From the NCBI GenBank assembly GCA_945907055.1, contig CAMDSG010000085.1, positions 1-7,304 on the forward strand: a DNA stretch of 7,304 nucleotides, given 5' to 3'. Every line of letters begins with the position of its first letter. Positions within the stretch are counted from its first letter, which is position 1. Under the pieces are notes generated by a model. It was not told the origin of the DNA and did not search any database. It saw nothing but the letters and a program-made list of their open reading frames with translations. Source of the DNA: Bifidobacterium breve (GTDB taxonomy: Bacteria > Actinomycetota > Acidimicrobiia > IMCC26256). Positions 1 through 6,021 of the stretch are shown in pieces. The translations under genes were made by a program, and so were the position numbers.

Positions 1-273
1 CGGAACAAATTCTTTAACGCGACTACGCAATGCATCGGCAGCCGCCTGAAGAAGCGCCGCGCGCTCCTTGGGGGTTGTCTGAGACCACGAATCAAACGCA
101 GATCTCGCTGATGCGGCTGCGGCTAGTGCCTGATCCACCGAACCTTCAGGGGCTTCGCCAACAATCTGCTCCGTCGCAGGGTTAATGATTGGGTAAGTGC
201 CATCCCCCCCCAATTGCCACTCGTCACCGATAAGCAAGCGATAAGAGTCGTCCCCTGAGAGCGTCTTAGTCAC
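1..273 (-). CDS. Aldehyde dehydrogenase, N-terminal part (cut by window edge)
   Basis: This would be an NAD(P)-dependent aldehyde dehydrogenase oxidising an aldehyde to its carboxylate in the cytoplasm. I translated 91 codons from a GTG at 273-271. The protein shows the typical ALDH N-terminus: a short strand reading LLIGDEW, then PIINPATEQIVGEAPEGS, then the helix VDQALAAAASARSAFDSWS followed by PKERAALLQAAADALRSR. The INPAT..IVG motif and the 'A..AF..W' helix are family hallmarks. The catalytic Cys and Glu lie beyond the edge, so activity and substrate cannot be judged. An in-frame TAG at 288-286 leaves this GTG as the only upstream start. AGAAGGGA lies 6 nt before it. It is the last visible gene of the minus-strand cluster, 85 bp after the amidohydrolase. 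A run of eight G sits in codons 21-24. The family call is firm; the specific substrate is unknown. Confidence 0.9.
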   Translation of the reverse strand, partial: MTKTLSGDDSYRLLIGDEWQLGGDGTYPIINPATEQIVGEAPEGSVDQALAAAASARSAFDSWSQTTPKERAALLQAAADALRSRVKEFVP

Positions 274-280
274 ACGAATT

Positions 281-307
281 CCCTTCTAAAAGCACCCTGC
301 GAAGGGT
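281..307 (-). promoter_or_regulatory. Hairpin-forming leader between amidohydrolase and aldehyde dehydrogenase
   Basis: On the minus strand ACCCT (307-303) pairs perfectly with AGGGT (298-294) across a 4-nt loop and is followed by GCTTTTAG. This resembles a weak intrinsic terminator: the stem is short and has only four T. The same upstream bases, CCCTTC (306-301), are also exactly complementary to GAAGGG (286-281), which is the probable ribosome binding site of the aldehyde dehydrogenase. The two pairings exclude each other. Either arrangement may be chance, because the complementary stretches are only 5-6 bp. Confidence 0.25.
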
Positions 308-358
308 ACAGACTCCAACCCGCTTGGCTACCACTTGCCTATCTAAATTCCGCAGCTA

Positions 359-1576
359 TCAGCGATCGAGAGGTAAGTGGAGCATCTTGATGGCGTTGCC
401 GCGAACAATCTTGTAGATGGTTTCATCATCAAGATCTTTCATGATATCCATCGCAATCTTCAAGGAGTGCGGCCACGTGGAGTCTGAGTGCGGGTAATCG
501 GTCTCAAAGGTTACGTTGTCGATACCGATTGCTTCGATGTTCTTTACGCCGTGCGGGTCATCGAAGAAGCAACCGTAGACATGCTCGTAGTAGTACTCCG
601 ACGGCGGGCGCAGAACCTTGTCCTCGACACCGCCCCAACCACGGTTGTCCTCCCAGACTTTGTCGGCCCGCTCAAGAACGTAAGGGATCCATCCGATCTG
701 ACCCTCCGAGTAGGCAATTTTGAGGCGAGGAAACTTCTCAAATAGCCCAGACATGAGGAAATCAGTCATAGACATCGCAGCGTTCATGTAAGTCAGAGTT
801 GAGCCGACTGCAGCAGGGGCATCAAGGCTTGTAGATGGCATCTTCGACGAGGATCCAATATGCATGCAGACGACGGTGTCGGTCTCAGCGCAGGCATCAA
901 AGAATGGATCCCAATGGTTACTCGGGTCATGGAGAGATGGAAGGCCCAAGAATGCGGGGATCTCACTGAAGGCAACTGCATGTCCTCCGCGAGCAGCATT
1001 TCGTCGCACCTCTGCTGCCGCTAATACTGGGTCCCATAGTTGAATTATCGGGAGCGGAATTAGGCGGCCATTCGTTCCGGCACACCACTCCTCAAACATC
1101 CAGTCGTTATAGGCCTTTACACATAGGTCTGCGAGAACTTTGTCTTCGCGCTCTTTGAATGTCTGTCCACAGAAGCGAGGAAAGGTTGGGAAGCAGAGAG
1201 AGGCCTCAACGTGGTTTAGGTCCATGTCCTCAAGGCGAGCGGACTGCTCCCAGCAACCAGGGCGCATATCCTCCATCGTGATCGGACCAATTGTAATTTC
1301 ATCACGCGGGTAACCAGATGCTGCCATAACGCGCGTGAGTGGATAGCGCAGGTCCTCAACGAGCCACCAGTCGCACCAGTCGCCCTCCTCATGAGGGGCG
1401 ACAGCGTTGTAAGAAAATACTCCACCGACAAACTTCATATCGGCGACTTTCTCGCGCACTATGCGCGGACCGATATCTTGATACTTCGCAGGCAGACGGT
1501 CTGACCAGACTGTCGCGGGTTCAATAATGTGGTCATCCACCGAGATGATCTTGGGAAAAGTTTTCTCGTCGTACAT
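359..1576 (-). CDS. Amidohydrolase-2 family metal-dependent hydrolase or decarboxylase (405 aa)
   Basis: This is a TIM-barrel metalloenzyme of the amidohydrolase-2 (ACMSD-like) family, which includes hydrolases and non-oxidative decarboxylases of aromatic acids. Visible landmarks: SVDDHIIEP at residues 12-20, with D14-x-H16 where many relatives have HxH; RLEDMDLNHVEASLCFP at 114-130; VVCMHIGSSS with H239; KIAYSEGQIGWIPY at 286-299; and FETDYPHSDSTWPHS at 357-371 with D360 and H363. By analogy with gamma-resorcylate decarboxylase, D14, H16, H239 and D360 are the likely metal ligands (inference). Length is normal for the actinobacterial members with the DYPHSDSTWP signature. The ATG at 1576 is well supported by AGGAG (1587-1583) 6 nt upstream. 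No signal peptide is seen, so it is cytoplasmic. It lies 150 bp downstream of the isochorismatase-like gene, so it may have its own promoter. Family is firm, reaction unknown. Confidence 0.9.
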   Translation of the reverse strand: MYDEKTFPKIISVDDHIIEPATVWSDRLPAKYQDIGPRIVREKVADMKFVGGVFSYNAVAPHEEGDWCDWWLVEDLRYPLTRVMAASGYPRDEITIGPITMEDMRPGCWEQSARLEDMDLNHVEASLCFPTFPRFCGQTFKEREDKVLADLCVKAYNDWMFEEWCAGTNGRLIPLPIIQLWDPVLAAAEVRRNAARGGHAVAFSEIPAFLGLPSLHDPSNHWDPFFDACAETDTVVCMHIGSSSKMPSTSLDAPAAVGSTLTYMNAAMSMTDFLMSGLFEKFPRLKIAYSEGQIGWIPYVLERADKVWEDNRGWGGVEDKVLRPPSEYYYEHVYGCFFDDPHGVKNIEAIGIDNVTFETDYPHSDSTWPHSLKIAMDIMKDLDDETIYKIVRGNAIKMLHLPLDR

Positions 1577-1633
1577 ATTGAGCTCCTATCACGCATCACC
1601 AATCGGAGATGCTCTGGCTATCGCCTTACCGGA

Positions 1634-1678
1634 TGTCAAGCATTGTTGTTCCTTACCCTACAACTGACACACCGTCAG
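1634..1678 (-). promoter_or_regulatory. Possible control region of the amidohydrolase-2 gene
   Basis: The 150-bp gap 1577-1726 holds a perfect inverted repeat CTGAC-n5-GTCAG (1664-1678) and, further toward the gene on the minus strand, an exact TTGACA (1639-1634). Together they look like an operator placed upstream of a promoter for the gene starting at 1576. I could not find a convincing -10 hexamer 16-18 nt after the TTGACA, which keeps the confidence low. No terminator with a T tract is visible after the upstream gene's stop at 1727. Confidence 0.25.
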
Positions 1679-1726
1679 ATTCAGAAAGGCAAGGTGCCAA
1701 ATGGTGTTTATTGAGGCTCGCCTGGA

Positions 1727-2347
1727 TCAGGTCCATGCCTTAATCAATGCATCTGTGGTGGTCAGGGTCGCTACGAAGGCGAGCGAGTTCTCGATCACTG
1801 ACTCCCCGTACTCTCTCGGCACCCCTGCAACTGCATCTCTCGGCATCACGAACTGGTAGCCACGATTTACAGCGGAGAAGGCAAAATCAGTCATCCCAAT
1901 GTTGAGGCTCACCCCTACCCCAACAATGGTTGTTACTCCGAGATTGCGAAGAATGCTGTCGAGCTGGGTTCCAGTCATTGGCCCTAGCCCGTGATAGCGC
2001 GGGAGCACGATGTCACTCGGGTCAACTCCAATCTCATCGGGCACCTCTACCGCAGAGGACCCGGGGAGCAAACGTACCGGCGCTTTTAATACCCCCATGA
2101 AGAGTCGTGCATTGCGGTTTGCGCCTCGCAGGTCCTCGCGAGTCTCGGCGGTGCAGTGGATGACTGGAATACCTAAGAGTCGAGCCTGTTTAGCGAGTAC
2201 CGCGCAGTTTGGAACAAGGCCCACCGATCGACACGAATCTGCAAGAGCCGGCAGCGCAGATGGGGTTCCGACCACACCGTTCTGGACCTCCTGCAAGACG
2301 AGTGCAGTATGCGCTGGTGCTACGAGACTCGCTAGATCAAGAGCCAC
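1727..2347 (-). CDS. Isochorismatase-fold (cysteine hydrolase family) protein lacking the canonical triad (206 aa)
   Basis: The fold is that of the isochorismatase-like hydrolases (isochorismatase, nicotinamidase, N-carbamoylsarcosine amidase). Landmarks: TALVLQEVQNG at 14-24, the position of the usual 'ALLVIDxQN'; LGIPVIHCTAE at 58-68; GTQLDSILRNLGVTTIVGVGVSLNIGMTDFAFSAVNRGY at 126-164, matching 'GT.L...L...G....V..G......C...TA.DA...GY'; and PRDAVAG at 169-175. Against the Asp-Lys-Cys triad of the family, Asp aligns with E20, the Lys region reads LPRYHG (115-120) with no Lys, and Cys aligns with G151. Canonical thiol chemistry is therefore unlikely. From memory, related actinobacterial proteins with GVS.N motifs share this, so it is probably a divergent subfamily rather than a decayed gene, as the frame is intact. 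The GTG start at 2347 has a strong AAAGGAG (2359-2353) 5 nt upstream. It begins 19 bp after the acyl-CoA synthetase stop, so co-transcription is likely. Confidence 0.85.
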   Translation of the reverse strand: MALDLASLVAPAHTALVLQEVQNGVVGTPSALPALADSCRSVGLVPNCAVLAKQARLLGIPVIHCTAETREDLRGANRNARLFMGVLKAPVRLLPGSSAVEVPDEIGVDPSDIVLPRYHGLGPMTGTQLDSILRNLGVTTIVGVGVSLNIGMTDFAFSAVNRGYQFVMPRDAVAGVPREYGESVIENSLAFVATLTTTDALIKAWT

Positions 2348-2352
2348 TTGTA

Positions 2353-2359
2353 CTCCTTT
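2353..2359 (-). promoter_or_regulatory. Strong ribosome binding site fixing the GTG start at 2347
   Basis: AAAGGAG on the minus strand ends 5 nt before the GTG codon at 2347-2345. It sits inside the 19-bp gap after the synthetase TAA (2369-2367). It decides the GTG start and suggests independent, efficient initiation within a shared transcript. Confidence 0.75.
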
Positions 2360-2366
2360 AGGATTT

Positions 2367-4058
2367 TTAGTCTTCTTCTATGAAGTGCAGATCGGCCTGT
2401 TGTGTAAGGACTGCTTTTACAACTTTGCCAGTTGCATTGCGCGGGAGGGGCTCTCGCCCAATTTCCCACAGTGCCGGAACCTTAAAGTACGCGAGCGCCT
2501 CAGCACACCAGAGTGTGAGCTCTGCTACATCAACATTGGCTTCATCTTTGAGTACGCATACAGCTTTAACTATCTGACCGAGTTCATTATCGGCGACCCC
2601 CACGACGCAGACCTCCATAATCGCTGGGTGCGCCTCAATTCTCTGCTCAATCTCCGCCGGGTAAATATTCTCTCCACCGCGCAGAATTAGGTCATGCCTG
2701 CGCGAAGCCAAGTAGAGGCGGCCTCCTTCAAATCTGCCTACGTCTCCAGTTCGCAACCAGCGCCCCTCAAGGATCGCCGCAGCAGTCTCATCGGGTTTGT
2801 TCCAATAACCAAGCATTATGTTTGGGCCGCGTAAGTGGATATCCCCCTCTACCCCATCGGCTACTGCGAGGCCACTCTCATCGCGAATCTCGATCTCTAC
2901 CGTCGGGAGCGGTCGCCCTACTGCAGTTGGGAAGAGGTCGAGCTCTGCTCCACTGTTTAGAGTCGCTAGAGCAGTGCACTCCGTGAGGCCGTAACCAACT
3001 CCAAACGTTGTACGCAGTTGTGGAAGAGATTCTTTAGCGCTGCTAATAAGTGCAGGCGAGAATGTTGATCCGCCACCCCCACCGCTGCGCAGCGACGAGA
3101 GGTCATAGTTGCCAAACTCGTGGTGCAGCAGAAGTCTGTGGAGCATTGTCGGGGTAAACGACCAGTGAGTGACTTGCTCCGTCTCGATGAGGCGCATAAC
3201 TACTGCTGGGTCAAAGCGCCCAACAGTCCAGACGCTCTTCACCCCACCAACTAAATACGCGATCGCTCCGGTGTGCAGCCCTGATACGTGGAACAGCGGA
3301 CTAGAGACCAGTTGACACGTTGGGGGAAGGCCAGCCGGAGGTGGATCGTTGAGAATGTTGCGGAGCCCATGGAAAAAGGTGAGCCCGATTAATGCTCCGA
3401 CATTGCGGTGCGAATGTACTGCACCCTTCGGGCGCCCTGTTGTGCCACTCGTGTAGAGGATGATCGCCGGGTCGTCCTCGGCTATCGGAGGGTTAGGCAA
3501 CTCTGCATCAGGGGCATATGCCTCAAGCGCTGAAAAATCATCCTCCATGACAATTACAGAAACGCCTGGGTCTTGCCCCTCCAAGCGGTCAAGGCGCTTG
3601 CGATCAACAATGAGAACCTTAGGAGAGCAGTCCTCAATGCCATAGAGAATCTCAGGCGCAACCCACCAACCGTTTAGGCCTACCGCTACCGCCCCAAGAC
3701 TCACCGTTGCCCAGAATGCAATGATCCACTCGGGAGAGTTTGCACCAAGAATCGCTACACGATCACCGGGCTTTACTCCATACTGATCGCGTAATGCAGA
3801 GGCGACTGAGGCAACCAAACGCTCGTGCTCTCGGAATGTAATTCTTCGCTCTGTGACTCCATCACTGAAGACCAAGTAGTCACCGTCGCCATGCCCGACC
3901 GAGTTTGCAACTACGTCTCGAAGCGAGGTGAGGCGATTAGCCATTGCGAGCATTGACTCACCTAGAACCTCAACGGTCTCAAGAGCGAACATGCCGCCCG
4001 GTTTGAGCAGGTCCGCCTCAATGGTGGCGAGACTCTCGGATACTCCTACCTGAGCCAC
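2367..4058 (-). CDS. AMP-forming acyl-CoA synthetase / acid-CoA ligase (563 aa)
   Basis: This enzyme should activate a carboxylic acid with ATP to an acyl-adenylate and then to its CoA thioester in the cytoplasm. All core motifs of the ANL superfamily are present: the P-loop ILYTSGTTGRPKG at 200-212, SSPLFHVSG at 252-260, YGLTEC at 356-361, LRTGDVG at 435-441, the hinge and FACS-type motif RRHDLILRGGENIYPAEIE at 453-471, and the C-terminal LPRNATGKVVK at 538-548 with catalytic K545. Length is usual for the family. The acyl-pocket region has an uncommon run of five glycines (326-330, after SSLRS) where relatives often have one or two residues between glycines. The GTG at 4058 is preceded by GAAGGGA (4072-4066) at 7 nt, and the N-terminus (ADLLKPGGMFALETVEV) resembles that of actinobacterial homologues. 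It lies between the D-aminoacylase-like gene (91 bp upstream) and the isochorismatase-fold gene (19 bp downstream). Substrate not predictable. Confidence 0.93.
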   Translation of the reverse strand: MAQVGVSESLATIEADLLKPGGMFALETVEVLGESMLAMANRLTSLRDVVANSVGHGDGDYLVFSDGVTERRITFREHERLVASVASALRDQYGVKPGDRVAILGANSPEWIIAFWATVSLGAVAVGLNGWWVAPEILYGIEDCSPKVLIVDRKRLDRLEGQDPGVSVIVMEDDFSALEAYAPDAELPNPPIAEDDPAIILYTSGTTGRPKGAVHSHRNVGALIGLTFFHGLRNILNDPPPAGLPPTCQLVSSPLFHVSGLHTGAIAYLVGGVKSVWTVGRFDPAVVMRLIETEQVTHWSFTPTMLHRLLLHHEFGNYDLSSLRSGGGGGSTFSPALISSAKESLPQLRTTFGVGYGLTECTALATLNSGAELDLFPTAVGRPLPTVEIEIRDESGLAVADGVEGDIHLRGPNIMLGYWNKPDETAAAILEGRWLRTGDVGRFEGGRLYLASRRHDLILRGGENIYPAEIEQRIEAHPAIMEVCVVGVADNELGQIVKAVCVLKDEANVDVAELTLWCAEALAYFKVPALWEIGREPLPRNATGKVVKAVLTQQADLHFIEED

Positions 4059-4129
4059 TTAGCTTTCCCTTCGGGTGATTGACACGGACTTCTGTAACCC
4101 ACGAACCCAAAGAAAATTATCCTGGGGGC

Positions 4130-4149
4130 CAAACTAGTTCCCGAGTTTG
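4130..4149 (-). other. Short hairpin directly after a stop codon
   Basis: CAAACT (4149-4144 on the minus strand) and AGTTTG (4135-4130) form a perfect 6-bp stem around an 8-nt loop, beginning right after the TGA of the D-aminoacylase-like gene. There is no T tract behind it and the stem is AT-rich. It may moderate read-through or protect the 3' end of the message, but it does not qualify as a typical intrinsic terminator. Confidence 0.2.
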
Positions 4150-5871
4150 TCAGCGCGTACTCACTGTCTCGGTATCACGACCAGAGCGAAGAATTGCACC
4201 TGGGATCGCACCAGTTGCAATGTTGTCCCTCACAGTCTCGACACCGTTTACATAGACACGAACCATTCCCTCGGCATCCGCTGTAAGGCGAGCGGAGTCT
4301 CCTGGCAAGTCCTTAACTAGCGTCGCCGCCGCTGAACCAATGCGCTCTGGGTCGAATACCACAACATCAGCGACCCATCCGAGGGCAATCTGCCCACGCC
4401 CTTTGAGCCCCATCAAGCGAGCGGGATCGTCCGTAAGCATCTGCACTGCACGCTCCAGGGCAACGAGTTTTCGACCGCGCAGCATGTCGCCCATAAAGCG
4501 CGTCGTATAGGGAGCGCCACACATACGGTCGAGATGGGCACCAGCATCAGAGCCACCGATCATTGCCCGAGGGTCTTCCCATACCTCATGACGAAGGGCC
4601 CAGGAAGCCTCATCGTTATCTGTTGCGCTTGGCCAGAGCACTGTCTGCAGATCGTCTGCGATCACAATCTCGACTAGCGCGTCGAAGTCAGAGATACCGC
4701 GCTGCTCGGCGACCTCGGATACGCGCTTACCTTTTAACCCATCGTTATCGGAAGAGAATGTGTCGCCGATTACGTAGCCGCCCCAGCCGGTAAGGCGACG
4801 GAATACTCCGGCCTCCTCACTTGTCGCGCGTTCGTGCATCCACTTGCGCGTCTCTGGGTCTGCGAGCTTTGCCATGCTCTCTGCTAACGGCAGACCAAGG
4901 ACATCCTTCCATCCTGGCATCAAGAAGAGTGCGCAGTGATTAGCGAATGACATGTTCATGGGGACAAGAACAGGCATCGTGAGTGCAACGATTCGCGCAC
5001 CATTGGCTTCAGCGCGCGTCGAGGCCTCTAGTTGACGCGGCACGCGATCGACCACAGAGGCATCTACCGTTAGAACATTCCAATTCAATGGGCGCCCAGC
5101 AGCCGCGCTCATCGCGATCAAAAGATCTATTTCTTCATCAGCAAAGCGGTCTAGGCATCCATCAACAATCGCCTCTAGTTGCGTGCCCTCGTGCTCGCCA
5201 GTCGCTGCGCATAGCGCAAGCAACTCCTCGTTGTTAGCCCACCGAGAGGCCACAGGTTGACCATCGCCATCGGAATGCGTACGTGAAAGTGTTGTGGAGA
5301 AACCAAATCCCCCTGCATCAAGGGATTGATGCAACTCTGCGACCATTGCTGCAATCTCCTCAGGTGTTGCAGCTCGACCGATCGCCTCCTCGCCCATCAC
5401 ATAGCGTCTAAGCGCACAGTGACCAACCATGAAAGCCGCATTTACTGCAACTCCTCCATCTAGGCGATCCAGATAGTCCCCGAAGGACTCCCAGTTCCAC
5501 GGCACACCAGACTCAAGGGCAGCGAGCGGCATCCCCTCGACCTGAGCCATCATTCGACGCGTGTAATCACCATCAACAGCACGAATAGGTGCAAGCGTAA
5601 ACCCACAATTACCACCGATAATTGTCGTCACACCATGCACATTGGAGGGCGTCGCCATCGGGTCCCAGAAGAGTTGGGCATCGTAGTGAGTATGCATGTC
5701 CACAAAACCTGGGCAGAGTACGAGCCCGGTGGCGTCGAGACTCTCGCGTGCATCCTCATCGACTGCGCCTATTGCGACAATTACTCCGTCTCTAATCCCA
5801 ACATCGAGCACGCGCCCCGGAGTACCGGTGCCGTCCACTACCAAACCACCACGAATTACGATGTCGAGCAT
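4150..5871 (-). CDS. D-aminoacylase-like amidohydrolase, amidohydrolase-3 group (573 aa)
   Basis: This is a metal-dependent amidohydrolase of the D-aminoacylase / dihydroorotase-like group, acting on an amide or cyclic amide bond in the cytoplasm. In order: the small beta-sandwich strand LDIVIRGGLVVDGTGTPG at 2-19; CPGFVDMHTHYDAQLFWDP at 53-71 with metal-type H60 and H62; GGNCGFTLAP at 86-95 with C89, the position of the bridging or ligand Cys of D-aminoacylases; GFGFSTTLSRTH at 188-199; GGSDAGAHLDRMCGAPYTT at 439-457 with catalytic-type D442; and a C-terminal sandwich return LGWVADVVVFDPE at 497-509. The SH.K motif of characterised D-aminoacylases is not evident, and LNWNVL (262-267) occupies about that place. 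Substrate labels such as N-acyl-D-amino acid are therefore unsafe. I chose ATG 5871, with AGGGGG 4 nt upstream and the sandwich strand starting at once, over an in-frame ATG at 5889 and a TTG at 5943. First gene of the minus-strand cluster. Confidence 0.9.
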   Translation of the reverse strand: MLDIVIRGGLVVDGTGTPGRVLDVGIRDGVIVAIGAVDEDARESLDATGLVLCPGFVDMHTHYDAQLFWDPMATPSNVHGVTTIIGGNCGFTLAPIRAVDGDYTRRMMAQVEGMPLAALESGVPWNWESFGDYLDRLDGGVAVNAAFMVGHCALRRYVMGEEAIGRAATPEEIAAMVAELHQSLDAGGFGFSTTLSRTHSDGDGQPVASRWANNEELLALCAATGEHEGTQLEAIVDGCLDRFADEEIDLLIAMSAAAGRPLNWNVLTVDASVVDRVPRQLEASTRAEANGARIVALTMPVLVPMNMSFANHCALFLMPGWKDVLGLPLAESMAKLADPETRKWMHERATSEEAGVFRRLTGWGGYVIGDTFSSDNDGLKGKRVSEVAEQRGISDFDALVEIVIADDLQTVLWPSATDNDEASWALRHEVWEDPRAMIGGSDAGAHLDRMCGAPYTTRFMGDMLRGRKLVALERAVQMLTDDPARLMGLKGRGQIALGWVADVVVFDPERIGSAAATLVKDLPGDSARLTADAEGMVRVYVNGVETVRDNIATGAIPGAILRSGRDTETVSTR

Positions 5872-5936
5872 TGGGCCCCCTATAGACATTCTCCGCCACA
5901 TCGGCGAGGCATCATTCTCTACCGCTCTCCGCAGGC

Positions 5937-5967
5937 TAGACAATGTGGGCGCATAACTGTTTATGAT
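5937..5967 (+). promoter_or_regulatory. Candidate sigma-70-type promoter for the FadD3-like ligase
   Basis: TATGAT (5962-5967) differs from TATAAT by one base. TAGACA (5937-5942) is a fair -35, but the spacer is 19 nt, longer than the optimum; GACAAT at 5939 would give 17 nt with a poorer hexamer. The start point would fall near 5974, leaving a leader of about 48 nt. The -10 lies inside the inverted repeat, so a bound protein would block it. Confidence 0.35.
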
Positions 5968-5973
5968 GCGCCC
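5947..5973. repeat. Perfect 8-bp inverted repeat, probable operator
   Basis: GGGCGCAT (5947-5954) and ATGCGCCC (5966-5973) are exact reverse complements separated by 11 bp. A second, inner dyad, CATAA (5952-5956) and TTATG (5961-5965), is nested in the same span on a slightly shifted centre. The total of 27 bp fits the size of operators bound by dimers of TetR- or GntR-type regulators. As RNA it could form a GC-rich hairpin, but it lacks a T tract and lies upstream of two divergent genes, so an operator fits better than a terminator. No regulator gene is in the window. Confidence 0.55.
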
Positions 5974-6021
5974 GGGTAGAAGAGTACTTGAGGAAAATTT
6001 TCGCTACAGAGAGACAGATTT

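Larger units (their letters stand above)
5872..6021. promoter_or_regulatory. Divergent intergenic control region
   Basis: This 150-bp region separates the D-aminoacylase-like gene (minus) from the FadD3-like ligase (plus) and must hold at least the promoter of the ligase, and probably that of the leftward cluster. It contains the inverted repeat at 5947-5973 and the -10-like TATGAT at 5962-5967. On the minus strand, TTGTCT (5945-5940) followed after 16 nt by TAGAGA is a weak candidate promoter for the leftward genes. I saw no match to the published mycobacterial steroid operators KstR (AAC..GTT core) or KstR2 (CAAG..CTTG core). Confidence 0.6.

Noticed and set aside
1577..1726. Intrinsic terminator after the isochorismatase-fold gene
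   Set aside because: Only a 4-bp dyad (AGGC-GA-GCCT) follows the stop, with no T tract.
2010..2690. 226-codon open frame on the plus strand across the boundary of two minus-strand genes
   Set aside because: It lies antisense to the isochorismatase-fold and acyl-CoA synthetase genes, both of which have clear family motifs. Its translation is low in recognisable structure and has no convincing ribosome binding site.
5872..5943. Longer form of the D-aminoacylase-like protein starting at TTG 5943
   Set aside because: The extra 24 residues are not part of the fold, TTG is a poor start, and ATG 5871 begins directly at the family's first strand with a purine-rich site upstream. The ATG at 5889 has its GGAG only 1-2 nt away.
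5635..5979. 114-codon plus-strand frame entering the divergent intergenic region
   Set aside because: Most of it is antisense to the N-terminus of the D-aminoacylase-like gene, including its HTHYD motif. The translation matches no family that I recognise.
5974..6021. KstR or KstR2 type steroid-regulator operator before the FadD3-like gene
   Set aside because: I looked for the AAC..GTT and CAAG..CTTG palindromes in the gap. Only fragments such as AGTACTTG occur, without the second half-site.
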